64,000 bases of DNA from Planococcus sp. ISL-110 (GTDB lineage: Bacteria > Bacillota > Bacilli > Bacillales_A > Planococcaceae), in contig NZ_JAGGPX010000007.1 of assembly GCF_018613575.1 (NCBI RefSeq), positions 1 to 64,000 of the forward strand, read 5' to 3'. The stretch's first letter is position 1. Each line of letters starts with the position of its first letter. This document shows positions 9,516 to 18,221 of this stretch, in pieces. The notes below the pieces were generated by a model. It was not told the origin of the DNA and searched no databases. It worked only from the letters and a program-made list of their open reading frames with translations. The position numbers were made by a program, and so were the translations under genes.

Positions 9516-9589
9516 GATTTAAGCTATTAGATTAGACGGCGCAACTCGAAGACAGCAACTGCTTATTCTAAAACCTTTGATTGTTTTTA

Positions 9590-10282
9590 CTAAAGCCCTA
9601 ATGCATCCACTGCATAAGTTGCATCCGCATTACTGAACCCTTCAAACTGCAATTGTTCAATCAATCCGGATCTTGAAAAAGAAGTGTACTCGATATAGTT
9701 TTCGGCTGCTAGTACGGCTTGTTCGCTCCAGTCCACCGTTATTTCACCTACTGCGTAGGTTGCATCGGCGTTACTAAAACCTTCAAATTCCAATTGTTCG
9801 ACCAATCCACTTTGCGAAAACGCAGTGTACGATATATAATCTTCAGCCGATTTCACTGCCTGTTCGCTCCAATTTACATCGATTTGCTCTACAGCGTAAG
9901 TTGCATCGGCGTTATCAAAACCTTCGAATTCCAATTGCTCGACGAGTCCACTTTGCGAAAACGCAGTATACGCTATATAATCTTCAGCCATTCCTACCGC
10001 TTGTTGTTGTGAAGCTGATCCAGCATTTTCTGCGGCTTGACGTTCTGCTTCTGCTATTGCCTTGGCTTCTGCTTCAGCTTTTTCTGCTGCTTCTGTTTCA
10101 GCCTTCTTTTTTGCTTCAGCTTCAGCTTTCGCTTTCTCTTCTGTTTCAGCTTTTTCTGTCTCTGCAGCATCAACTTCTGCCGTTTCAATCACAGGTTCGT
10201 CTGTCTCAACAGCCTCTTGTCCACAACCGCTTAAAAGAACAATTAGTCCAGCAGCCGATAATACCTTTTTACTTTTCCCCAT
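9590..10282 (-). CDS. Ltp-family lipoprotein with three exclusion-type repeats
   Basis: The 230-residue precursor has a lipoprotein signal ending LLSGC, then a low-complexity Ala/Glu/Lys stretch (about residues 25-90, predicted helical and extended), then three copies of a roughly 45-residue repeat. Each repeat has the pattern Y-I-Y-T-FS-SGL-EQL-FEGF-NADATYAV, which is the host-surface Ltp family (PF07553). The founding member, Ltp of a Streptococcus thermophilus phage, blocks injection of phage DNA. The gene here is chromosomal, with no phage genes nearby. AAAGGGG lies 9 nt before the ATG. The surface location and the repeats are seen; superinfection exclusion is known for the family prototype only, and many chromosomal relatives have no tested role. 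Confidence 0.8.
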   Translation of the reverse strand: MGKSKKVLSAAGLIVLLSGCGQEAVETDEPVIETAEVDAAETEKAETEEKAKAEAEAKKKAETEAAEKAEAEAKAIAEAERQAAENAGSASQQQAVGMAEDYIAYTAFSQSGLVEQLEFEGFDNADATYAVEQIDVNWSEQAVKSAEDYISYTAFSQSGLVEQLEFEGFSNADATYAVGEITVDWSEQAVLAAENYIEYTSFSRSGLIEQLQFEGFSNADATYAVDALGL

Positions 10283-10588
10283 AAGTACACGCCCCTTTCA
10301 GATAGTGAAGATTTGATATTGATTATTTTATTAAATCCGAGATTCCAGTAAACTATTTACACATATTAATAGGTCTTTATCTCCTACAAGACTATTTCAT
10401 TTGAACTATATAAATGCTAATATACCACAATATTCAGTGGCTTTATATAGCGCTTGTTTAATTAAGTTTCATAAATCCATTTTCAAGATATGCCTGAAAT
10501 CTATCGTTCCCTGCATAGACTTATTTTATTCCAACAACAAAAAACGGCCTTGCCGCAAAACAGGCAAGGCCGAAATTATCGGTTTTAT
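10283..10588. other. Intergenic stretch between the Ltp lipoprotein and the fatty-acid carrier
   Basis: It is AT-rich at 10290-10500, with the lipoprotein promoter presumably between 10310 and 10400; no clean -35/-10 pair stands out. The terminator of the downstream-facing carrier gene is at 10535-10572. No small gene is supported. Confidence 0.4.
10535..10572 (-). terminator. Terminator of the AtoE-like gene
   Basis: A perfect 10-bp GC-rich stem (10545-10554 with 10563-10572) and an 8-nt loop are followed on the minus strand by a run TTTTTTGTTG. Confidence 0.8.
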
Positions 10589-11908
10589 TTACAAGAACAA
10601 CAACCCAAGCCCAATCACCACGCCACTGACAAACAACACGATCAGGCAAAAGCCCATGATGTCTTTGGCTTTGAGGCCGGCGATTGCCAGTGCTGGTAAT
10701 GCCCAGAAAGGCTGGATCATGTTCGTCCAGGCGTCTCCCCATGCAACAGCCATCGCTACTTTCGCTGGATCGCTGCCGAGCATTTCTGCAGCTTCCAGCA
10801 TAATCGGTGCTTGAACTGCCCACTGTCCGCCCCCTGAAGGGACAAAGAAGTTGACGAGCCCTGCACTCAAGAATGCGAAAAGCGGGAAGGTCTGTTCTGT
10901 TGAAATGCTGACGAACGCATCCGAGATGACTACTGCCAAACCGGATGCTGTCATCATCCCCATGATTCCCGCATAAAATGGGAACTGGATGATGATGCCG
11001 CCCGCTCCTTTGACCGCTTCTTGAACCGCAATCAAATACTTTCGAGGCGTCCCGTGGAAAAGGATGCCGAGGAACAAGAACATAAAGTTAACCAGGTCAA
11101 GTGTTAAGGCAAAGCCGTTTTGAATAAAGTAATAAGCGATAAACGAAATCCCCAGTACACCAATGACCACAGATAAAATCCAGCTGTTTTCCAACCGCTC
11201 TGCCGGAGTCCTGTCCGCTTTCGCTGCTTGTTCCTCGACTTCTGGTTCCACTAGCACTTTCGGATCAACAACCACAGTTTCTTCTTTTTTCGGCATCATC
11301 AAACGGTTTAATAACGGAAGAATAATAACTAACGCCGCAATGATAATCAAATTATAGCTGGCAAAAATCGTTTCTCCGGTCGGAATAATGCCGATTTGAT
11401 CCATAAACGGGTGTCCGTCTGTCGCAATCGACAGCGGAATCGAACCCGAGAATCCGGCATGCCAAATGATAAATCCAGAGTAAGCGCTTGCAATCAACAG
11501 CCGGTAATCGACATGCTCGACCCGCTTCGCCAACTCTTTCGCAAATAACGCACCGATAACCAAACCAAATCCCCAGTTGATCCAGCTTGCGGCAAGTGAC
11601 ACCAAGGTGACCCAAATAATCGCGCTGCCCGGCGACTTCGCAAAGCTCGCCAGTTTCCCCAGCCCCTTTTTGAAAATCGGGCTGCTCGCCAAAACAAATC
11701 CGGTAACCAGTACCAGCACCATCTGCATGGAGAACGCTAACAAGGCCCAGAATCCTTCACCCCAAAATGCCACCATTTCAACAGGTGTGGAACCGGTCAA
11801 CCCCAAGCCCAGTCCGAACACCACCACCGTCAAAATAATGACGAATAAAAATGGATCCGGTAAATATCTTTCCATCAAATTATTGGAAAAGCGGATAATT
11901 CCTTTCAT
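10589..11908 (-). CDS. atoE: AtoE-family short-chain fatty acid transporter
   Basis: The protein of 439 residues is hydrophobic with about ten to twelve membrane helices and matches the AtoE/SCFA transporter family in length and pattern (NNLMERYLPDPFLF near the start, FVPSGGGQWAVQ and WGDAWTNMIQPFWALP near the end). These carriers import acetoacetate, butyrate or similar acids. The frame opens at 11938, but the ATG at 11908 is better because AAAGGGGTGG precedes it. It is a single-gene unit with its own terminator; no CoA-transferase or thiolase gene is adjacent, so the substrate is not fixed by context. Confidence 0.85.
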   Translation of the reverse strand: MKGIIRFSNNLMERYLPDPFLFVIILTVVVFGLGLGLTGSTPVEMVAFWGEGFWALLAFSMQMVLVLVTGFVLASSPIFKKGLGKLASFAKSPGSAIIWVTLVSLAASWINWGFGLVIGALFAKELAKRVEHVDYRLLIASAYSGFIIWHAGFSGSIPLSIATDGHPFMDQIGIIPTGETIFASYNLIIIAALVIILPLLNRLMMPKKEETVVVDPKVLVEPEVEEQAAKADRTPAERLENSWILSVVIGVLGISFIAYYFIQNGFALTLDLVNFMFLFLGILFHGTPRKYLIAVQEAVKGAGGIIIQFPFYAGIMGMMTASGLAVVISDAFVSISTEQTFPLFAFLSAGLVNFFVPSGGGQWAVQAPIMLEAAEMLGSDPAKVAMAVAWGDAWTNMIQPFWALPALAIAGLKAKDIMGFCLIVLFVSGVVIGLGLLFL

Positions 11909-11983
11909 CTTCTGCCACCCCTTTGTTTGCTTTCTCACTACCTGTCTTATGCTACCTCATATTTCCTCTTTCATGCATAAAAA

Positions 11984-12604
11984 TTGAAAAAATTTGATTA
12001 TTCATCGGATCTTTTCTTTATTTTCTTCCTATTCATTGGGCGCTACTCAAATCACCTAAAAGAAACCGGATTTCACGAGCTAGAAGCACAAGAAAAACTG
12101 AATTCATTTAAGCCTTCTATGATTCAAAAGCTGCTGAAGACTGCGGAGAAAGAAGAAGAGAAATTACGCCAGGAAGTGTCTTTAGCAAGAGAAAAAGACA
12201 GTGAAGAATCGAAAGAACTCATTCGTACCACCCGCCTGGCAAACCGCATTCTGCAGCAGGATACGGATGCCTACCTGCAAGTCATCGAAGAGCTATCACC
12301 GCTGGATGACCTGCTGGAATTCGGAAGTGGTTTTGAATTCATTACCGAAGATCCCAAAACACTTGAAGTTGAATTTAATGTCCATTCGAAAAACGTCGTC
12401 CCTACTGAACAAAAGACTCTGACGAAAACCGGCAAAACCGATATCCTCCCGGTTCTTTCTGTTCGTTTTGATAAAGCTACATTGAGCAGCCTGAACTTCG
12501 AAGCCATCGATTGTTCAGATTCTATGGTCAACTTCCAGCACAATATGAAATTCAGGAAGACGCAGGGTTTTGCTCCGGTTGAGAAAGTTCAGCTGCCTCA
12601 GTAA
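11984..12604 (+). CDS. Hypothetical protein, possibly 5'-truncated
   Basis: The open frame encodes up to 206 residues from a TTG with no ribosome site. Residues 9-20 (DLFFIFFLFIG) look like read-through of non-coding DNA. From about residue 30 it has the character of a real protein: a charged coiled-coil stretch (LLKTAEKEEEKLRQE) followed by a beta-rich C-terminal part with IDCSDSMVNFQHNM. No good start exists inside the frame either, so this may be the C-terminal remainder of a longer gene. I do not recognise the family. A strong terminator follows at 12636. Confidence 0.45.
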   Translation: MKKFDYSSDLFFIFFLFIGRYSNHLKETGFHELEAQEKLNSFKPSMIQKLLKTAEKEEEKLRQEVSLAREKDSEESKELIRTTRLANRILQQDTDAYLQVIEELSPLDDLLEFGSGFEFITEDPKTLEVEFNVHSKNVVPTEQKTLTKTGKTDILPVLSVRFDKATLSSLNFEAIDCSDSMVNFQHNMKFRKTQGFAPVEKVQLPQ

Positions 12605-12635
12605 TAAAAGGAATCTCGCTTCATCAATTTAAAAA

Positions 12636-12670
12636 AGATTGGACAGATAACTCTGTCCAATCTTTTTTTC
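12636..12670. terminator. Bidirectional terminator
   Basis: AGATTGGACAGA pairs with TCTGTCCAATCT across TAAC, with A-run before (12631-12636) and TTTTTTT after, so it serves both the plus-strand ORF and the minus-strand lipoprotein gene ending at 12694. Confidence 0.85.
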
Positions 12671-12693
12671 TTCTATTATTAAGATCCATCCAC

Positions 12694-13239
12694 TCACTCC
12701 TGAACCTCCAACAACTCAATCAACTGGATCACTTTCTCGTCCTCCCCCGGATTGAGCATCACCAGCTCCGTATCTTCAATGATGTCGTTGTAGAACTCCT
12801 CGCCCGCAGGATACTCACCGTCCCAGCGCAATGGCACATTGTATACGTTGATCGTGCCATCTCCATTGCTGCTGTAAGTAACAGATCCATCCACCAAACG
12901 CGGTCCCGCCAGTTGGATAACAGGTTCCGGATAAGCAGCGCTCGTGTCATCGTCCGGATTGAACGGTGTGCCTGCCGGGATTTGCTGGACGTACAAGCTG
13001 TCTATCTCTTCGTTTGGCCCAAGCTGCAGCCACACTCTGGCGTATTCAATCTGCTCGCTGGAATACTCGGACAAGGCATCTCCCTCTTCCATCTCCGCTT
13101 CTTCTTCAATTGCTGGTATGTTGTCCTCCGGATCCTTCCATTCTCTTGAAGGATCCATGATCGGCGCATCTTCTTCCCCGCAGCCCGCCAACAGCATCAA
13201 TGCAGCGCTCATGCAAAGGAGCTTTCCAACCTTCTTCAT
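12694..13239 (-). CDS. Lipoprotein, function unknown
   Basis: The 181-residue product starts with a lipoprotein signal ending LLAGC. The mature protein is acidic, with a Pro/Glu-rich linker to about residue 55, then a compact domain containing WLQLGPNEEID and RWDGEYPAGEEFY. GGAGAGGCGGG lies before the ATG. It is monocistronic, convergent with the ORF at 11984 and separated from the galactosidase gene by a long hairpin. The family resembles conserved Bacillales lipoproteins of unknown role; I cannot name it. Confidence 0.7.
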   Translation of the reverse strand: MKKVGKLLCMSAALMLLAGCGEEDAPIMDPSREWKDPEDNIPAIEEEAEMEEGDALSEYSSEQIEYARVWLQLGPNEEIDSLYVQQIPAGTPFNPDDDTSAAYPEPVIQLAGPRLVDGSVTYSSNGDGTINVYNVPLRWDGEYPAGEEFYNDIIEDTELVMLNPGEDEKVIQLIELLEVQE

Positions 13240-13357
13240 CGGTCCCGCCTCTCCTTTCCTTTATTCCGAATAAATAAGTTAGCTGTACATTCGATAAACG
13301 GAGTCTGTTTTCCTGCTTGAGAGCTTATGAATTTCCCGGAACCATTTCGATAACCAA

Positions 13358-13431
13358 TAGAAAAGCCCATGTGAACGGCATCTCCATCGTCAGATTAGTA
13401 TCCAACAATTTTGGTGCCGTCCACATGGGCT
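13358..13431 (-). terminator. Long stem-loop terminator after the beta-galactosidase gene
   Basis: A 17-bp stem (13364-13380 with 13415-13431, one G-U pair) encloses a 34-nt loop. On the minus strand it follows the GH42 stop codon by about 25 nt and ends in TTTTCT. The long loop makes it unusual for a plain terminator. Confidence 0.65.
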
Positions 13432-13454
13432 CTTTATCTATTCTATTGTTTATT

Positions 13455-15488
13455 TTACACTTCCGCCAAAATCAACACGCCTTTTTCTTTCAAGACCAGG
13501 TTTCCGCTCACTTGTTCATCCGTCAGCACTTCTTTATACTCGCTGTCCTGCAGCTCGATTGTGACTTCTTCGTTGTTGTGGTTCAATACGAACAAGTAGG
13601 TTTGGCCGTCTTTCACGCGCTCGGTTGTTTCGACGCCTGCCGGTACGTCAAGCAACGGCTCGACGCCCGCTTCTTCGCACACTGTCTGCAGGAAGTCGAC
13701 CAGGAAGTCCGCGTCCGGGCTTGAAGCCACGTACCACGCTTTTCCTTTTCCAAATTTGTTGACGGTCAAGACCGGCATGCCTTTATAAAAGTCGGAGCCG
13801 TATTCAGCGATGGCTTCTGCGCCTTCCGTGTGGATCAGGTCAAACAACAAATTGCATGAATACTTGCCGCTTAAACTTCCGCGGGATCCTTTTACGACGA
13901 TTTGATTGGTTTCATCCGGGTGCAGTGCATCAATTTCTTCTGCCCAAATGCCAAGAACCTTGCGCAGTTCGCCTGGATAGCCGCCGAGTGTGACGATGTC
14001 GGTTTCGTTGACAATGCCGCTGAAGAACGTCGTCAAGAAGGTGCCGCCGTTTTCAACGAACCGCTCGACTCTTGCTGCATAGCCTTCTTTGACCATGTAA
14101 AGAACTGGCGCAATGACGACGTCGTATTTGTTCAAGTCTTCTTCGACGCCGATCATGTCGACTTGGACATTTAGTTTGTAAAGCGCATCATAGTATTTAT
14201 GCACTTCACTGACATAGTCGAGCGACACGGAAGGTCCGCTTGACAGCTCGGTCGCCCAGCGGTTTTCCCAGTCAAAGACGATGGCCACTTTGGCGTTGAC
14301 CCGTGCATCAAGCAAAGTATCCGATAAACCATTTAATTCTTTCCCTAATTGGGCGACCTCATTGAACACGCGCGTGTGTTCATGGCCGACGTGTTCAATG
14401 ACCGCTCCGTGGTATTTCTCGCAGGCACCGACAGAGCGGCGCAGCTGGAAGTACAGAATCGTATCTGCCCCGCGGCCGATTGCCTGGTAGCTCCACAAGC
14501 GCATAACACCCGGACGCTTCAACGAGTTATACGGCTGCCAGTTTTGCTGGCTCGGCGTTTGCTCCATCAGCATGAACGGCTGCCCGCCTTTTAAGCCGCG
14601 CATCAAATCGTGCGTCATCGCGGTGTAGCTGAACGGCGTATCGATGGCCGGATAATTGTCCCACGACACAACGTCCATTTCTTTTGCCCATTTAAAATAG
14701 TCCAGCATCGGGTATGTACCCATCAAGTTGGTAGTGATTGGGATATTGGTTGGCACGTGTTTGCGGATGGCGTTGTATTCCAATTTGTAGCAATCCAACA
14801 GACTATCCGACTGGAAGCGGCGGTAATCGAGTGAAATGCCCTGGAAATCCGAAACATTGTCTTCGCGTTCTTCGCTCAGCATGTTCGGTGCCACGATTTC
14901 GTCCCATTCGTAGAACGTATGTCCCCAGAAGCCGGTGTTCCACGCTTTGTTGAGTTTTTCAAGCGTTCCGTATTTGTCGCTCAGCCAGTTGCGGAAAGCG
15001 TCCTGGCAGTTGTCGCAATAACAATATCCGCCATATTCGTTGGACACGTGCCAAATCAAGACAGCCGGGTGGTCTTTGTAGCGTTCTGCCAATGTCTCGG
15101 CGATTCTTTCGGAGTATTTGCGGTAAGTCGGGCTGTTCGGGCACGAGTTGTGGCGGCTGCCGAACTTGCGTTTTCTGCCGTAAAAATCGACGCGCAACAC
15201 ATCCGGGTATTTTTTCGCCATCCATGCTGGATGTGCGGCTGTGCTTGTTGCGAGGCATGTGTAAATGCCGTTTTCGTACAGGCGGTTGATTTTTTCATCC
15301 AGCCAGTCAAAATTGTACATGTCTTCATTTGGCTGATTTAACGCCCATGAAAAGACGTTTAATGTGGCCACATCAATTCCAGCCAATTTGAACATCCGGA
15401 CATCTTCGTCCCAAATTTCTTTTGAATCCCATTGTTCCGGGTTATAGTCCCCACCGTGCCAAATCTTCGGCAATTTATCGTTAATCAT
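13455..15488 (-). CDS. Beta-galactosidase, glycoside hydrolase family 42
   Basis: The 677-residue cytoplasmic enzyme has the GH42 three-domain layout: catalytic TIM barrel (about 1-385), trimerisation domain (about 390-600) and a small C-terminal beta domain. The acid/base is E151 in HVSNEYGG and the nucleophile is E309 in MLMEQTPS. The zinc-cluster cysteines C116, C156, C158 and C161 are all present. It hydrolyses beta-galactosides from the non-reducing end. It is the last gene of the galactoside cluster, 156 nt after the GH36 gene, followed by its own hairpin. There is no signal peptide, so oligosaccharides must be imported, consistent with the ABC genes upstream. Planococcus GH42 enzymes are known as cold-active lactases; whether this one is cold-active cannot be seen. 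Confidence 0.95.
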   Translation of the reverse strand: MINDKLPKIWHGGDYNPEQWDSKEIWDEDVRMFKLAGIDVATLNVFSWALNQPNEDMYNFDWLDEKINRLYENGIYTCLATSTAAHPAWMAKKYPDVLRVDFYGRKRKFGSRHNSCPNSPTYRKYSERIAETLAERYKDHPAVLIWHVSNEYGGYCYCDNCQDAFRNWLSDKYGTLEKLNKAWNTGFWGHTFYEWDEIVAPNMLSEEREDNVSDFQGISLDYRRFQSDSLLDCYKLEYNAIRKHVPTNIPITTNLMGTYPMLDYFKWAKEMDVVSWDNYPAIDTPFSYTAMTHDLMRGLKGGQPFMLMEQTPSQQNWQPYNSLKRPGVMRLWSYQAIGRGADTILYFQLRRSVGACEKYHGAVIEHVGHEHTRVFNEVAQLGKELNGLSDTLLDARVNAKVAIVFDWENRWATELSSGPSVSLDYVSEVHKYYDALYKLNVQVDMIGVEEDLNKYDVVIAPVLYMVKEGYAARVERFVENGGTFLTTFFSGIVNETDIVTLGGYPGELRKVLGIWAEEIDALHPDETNQIVVKGSRGSLSGKYSCNLLFDLIHTEGAEAIAEYGSDFYKGMPVLTVNKFGKGKAWYVASSPDADFLVDFLQTVCEEAGVEPLLDVPAGVETTERVKDGQTYLFVLNHNNEEVTIELQDSEYKEVLTDEQVSGNLVLKEKGVLILAEV

Positions 15489-15644
15489 CCTATTCCATTC
15501 CCTTCTATAGTAACCTCGGTCAGCTCAGCTTTGGCTGATCCAGCAATTGGATTTGGTCGGTTGTGGTGTTTTCCAGTTCCAACACGACAATTCTGATGTT
15601 TTTCTTTTTTAATAGCGTGCCTAGCGCGGTGTTAGAACCAGCAT

Positions 15645-17855
15645 CTACACTCGCTTTACTTTATAAACTACAGAAGAAAAATCAGCCGGATGTTCGTTCG
15701 TGCGGTAACGATTCTGCTGCAGACCTGCACCCATCAATTCGTCTCCGTAAAACGTGGCATCTATACCATCAATCGCGTATTCGAATTCTGGATTCAGCCC
15801 TTTAAAGAACACACGCGTGAGTCCCGGATTTGGCCGCGACAACACTTGGTAATAACCGAGTATCGCCTCGTTTTGGTCATCTGACACGACGGTCCAGCTT
15901 GTCACGTTGCCATCTTCCGCAAATGGGTTTTCGATTCGGTAAAATTGGCCTTGTTGAATCAGCAGACGGTTTTCTTTGTAAAAAGCGATTTGTCGTTTGA
16001 CACTTTCTTTTTCCGTATCTGTCATCATCGCCACATCCAGCTCATAGCCAAAAGCGCCAAAGTAGGCGACGTTTGCGCGTGTCTCGAGGCTGGTGATCCG
16101 CCCGACTTGGTGGTTCGGCACTGCCGAGACATGTGCGCCCATCGAACTGATCGGGTAAACCAGCGATGTGCCGTATTGGATTTTCAAGCGTTCCACCGCA
16201 TCGGTATCGTCGCTCGTCCACCCTTGCGGCGCGTAATGCAGCAAACCCGGATCAAACCGGCTGCCACCTCCTGCACAAGACTCGAACAAGACATGCGGAA
16301 ATTCGGTCGTCAGCCGTTCATACAAAGAGTAAACGCCCAAAATGTACCGGTGCGCCACTTCGCGCTGCCGATTTGCCGGCAACTCCAGGGATCCGATTTC
16401 CGTCATATAGCGGTTCATGTCCCATTTCACATACGAAATCGGTGCGTCCCGCAAGACGTTTGCCACTAACCCATGAATAAAATCCACCACTTCCTGTCTG
16501 GAGAAATCCAAAACGAATTGGTTGCGGCCATGCGACATTTGGCGATTGGGAACATGGATCACCCAATCCGGATGGGTTTTGTACAATTCGCTTGCTTTCG
16601 AGACCATTTCCGGTTCAAACCATAAGCCGAAGTCCATTCCCAAACCGGTGATGTCTTTGGCCAATTGGGTGATGCCAGTCGGCAATTTGCGCTCGTCCTC
16701 AAACCAATCCCCCAGGGAGGTGGTGTCATCATCGCGCTTGCCGAACCAGCCATCGTCCAGGACAAATAGCTCTACACCCAATCTTTTGGATGATTTGGCG
16801 AGCTCAAAGATTTTCTTTTCATCAAAATCAAAATAGGTCGCTTCCCAGTTGTTGATCAATACCGGACGTTCGCGGTCGCGCCATTGTCCGCGCGCAAGTC
16901 GGGTCCGGTACAGCCGGTGAAAAGTCTGGCTCATGCTGTTCAAGCCGTCTGCCGAATAGACCATGACCACTTCCGGCGTCTGGAACATTTCGCCGCTTTC
17001 CAACAGCCAATTAAAATCAAACGGGTTGATGCCAATCATCAAGCGCGTCACGTCGTAATGATCCACTTCAACCTGCGCCAGGAAATTGCCGCTGTAGACC
17101 AAACTCACTCCGTACACTTCACCTTGGTGTTCCGTCGTCGCTGGACGTTTCAGCGCCAAAAACGGATTGTGCTGGGCACTGCTCGTTCCTCTAGTGCTGG
17201 CAATGCTTTGGATGCCAGGAACCAGTTTACGGTTTTTGATATGCCGCTCTCTTGCCCACGAACCCGACAGCTGCACCATCTCAAAATCAGAATCCGGCAA
17301 ATCGATGCTGGCACTCAACGCTCGCGTCAAATTCACATCTGCCTGTCCGTGATTGATAAACTGGGCAGAACGGGTAATCGCATTTAACTTTTCAAACACC
17401 GTATAAGAAAGCCGCACTTCCACATCGATTGCTTGATCGTATAAAGAAATCTCCAAAGTGGTTGCCTCATCTTCGTTTTCTACATAAGTAGCAGGCAAGC
17501 CATCCAGCTTTTTTTTGCCTCCAAAAATCTGGTGATCTTTATAGACAAAATCCGTAATGCGGCTGCCGTCTTCCTGCAGCACCTGGTACGCTGGCTCCCG
17601 GAAATCCGTCGTCCCATATGCTGGATATTCCTGTTTGATCAAATCGAGCGAAAAAACAAGATCACCTTCATTGACGCACGCCGTGTTGGGCGTCGCCTCC
17701 ACATGGAACAACCGCTCGAACGACTCCCGATGGCGCAGCTTTTTCCCGTAATAAAGCTGGCCCAGCTGGCCGTTTTCCAAAATGCTGAATAGATAACTCG
17801 CTTTCTCGGTTTGCAGATGAAACTCACGCGTAGAGTCGTTATATAAAATCGGCAC
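15645..17855 (-). CDS. Alpha-galactosidase, glycoside hydrolase family 36
   Basis: At 736 residues this matches the AgaN/RafA-type tetrameric alpha-galactosidases. The nucleophile is D479 in YVKWDMNR, and the acid/base is D549 in WTSDDTDA, positions almost equal to those of the Geobacillus enzyme. FESCAGGGSRFDPG precedes the acid/base. It cleaves alpha-1,6-galactose from raffinose, stachyose or melibiose in the cytoplasm. The start is GTG with AGGAGGT 5 nt before it. It lies between the permease genes and the beta-galactosidase, so the cluster handles both anomers. A 366-nt gap with a palindromic repeat separates it from the permeases, so it may have its own promoter or be reached by read-through. 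Confidence 0.95.
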   Translation of the reverse strand: MPILYNDSTREFHLQTEKASYLFSILENGQLGQLYYGKKLRHRESFERLFHVEATPNTACVNEGDLVFSLDLIKQEYPAYGTTDFREPAYQVLQEDGSRITDFVYKDHQIFGGKKKLDGLPATYVENEDEATTLEISLYDQAIDVEVRLSYTVFEKLNAITRSAQFINHGQADVNLTRALSASIDLPDSDFEMVQLSGSWARERHIKNRKLVPGIQSIASTRGTSSAQHNPFLALKRPATTEHQGEVYGVSLVYSGNFLAQVEVDHYDVTRLMIGINPFDFNWLLESGEMFQTPEVVMVYSADGLNSMSQTFHRLYRTRLARGQWRDRERPVLINNWEATYFDFDEKKIFELAKSSKRLGVELFVLDDGWFGKRDDDTTSLGDWFEDERKLPTGITQLAKDITGLGMDFGLWFEPEMVSKASELYKTHPDWVIHVPNRQMSHGRNQFVLDFSRQEVVDFIHGLVANVLRDAPISYVKWDMNRYMTEIGSLELPANRQREVAHRYILGVYSLYERLTTEFPHVLFESCAGGGSRFDPGLLHYAPQGWTSDDTDAVERLKIQYGTSLVYPISSMGAHVSAVPNHQVGRITSLETRANVAYFGAFGYELDVAMMTDTEKESVKRQIAFYKENRLLIQQGQFYRIENPFAEDGNVTSWTVVSDDQNEAILGYYQVLSRPNPGLTRVFFKGLNPEFEYAIDGIDATFYGDELMGAGLQQNRYRTNEHPADFSSVVYKVKRV

Positions 17856-17906
17856 AATTTACCTCCTATATAAGTTGAACTAGTGATTGTTCATTGACGA
17901 TATTCC

Positions 17907-18011
17907 GCAAAACAGTTACGCTTTCCTGCGGGCTTGCGCCGAACTAACTTGAGCTAACGCTCAAGTGGATTTCGACACTTCGCTATCCCGCGGGAGTCTC
18001 CACTGTTTTGC
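17907..18011. repeat. Palindromic intergenic element with GC-rich core
   Basis: The ends CGCAAAACAGT (17907-17917) and ACTGTTTTGC (18002-18011) are inverted, and the flanks repeat AACTAGT in inverted form just outside. The core includes TTTCCTGCGGGC and CCCGCGGGAGTCTCC. Elements of this style are scattered through Bacillales intergenic DNA. It could act as a folded RNA spacer between genes. Confidence 0.55.
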
Positions 18012-18077
18012 TCCATATCAACTAGTAATTTAACGAAGAAATATAATGTCATAGTTAGTTAGTTAAATCTCTTAGCG

Positions 18078-18160
18078 CCGGCGCGTCCACGGGCTAGGCG
18101 AAGCAAGAAGACAGGCGGTTTTCCTGGCTTCTTGCGTGAGCCATGCCCAAAGCGGCCAAA
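18078..18160. repeat. Hairpin repeat related to the REP-like family
   Basis: GCAAGAAGACAGG at 18103-18115 pairs with 18123-18135 with one mismatch. The segment also holds GGGCTAGGCG and AAAGCGGC, words shared with the larger hairpin repeats at 54.3 and 58.2 kb, so it may be a diverged relative. Confidence 0.4.
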
Positions 18161-18221
18161 GCGGCATATAAGAACAACACCAAGCTACCAAGGGAAATCC
18201 CCCCTAAAAACTGCCTATCAT

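Larger units (their letters stand above)
17856..18221. other. Intergenic region with two palindromic elements
   Basis: The gap between the permease and alpha-galactosidase genes carries two hairpin elements (17907-18011 and 18078-18160, listed separately) and no gene. A promoter for the GH36 gene may lie at 17860-17900 on the minus strand, but no convincing pair of hexamers is seen. Confidence 0.5.

Noticed and set aside
9590-10282. Prophage, suggested by the Ltp repeats
   Set aside because: No integrase, repressor, terminase or structural gene lies nearby; Ltp-type lipoproteins also occur as ordinary chromosomal genes.
9901-10316. Leu/Phe-rich and Ser/Ala-rich plus-strand frames opposite the Ltp lipoprotein
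   Set aside because: They are complements of the Ala/Glu/Lys-rich stretch of that gene; the minus-strand frame has the lipobox and domain matches.
16000-17400. Plus-strand frames of up to 174 codons opposite the alpha-galactosidase
   Set aside because: Antisense shadows of a well-identified GH36 gene with complete catalytic motifs.
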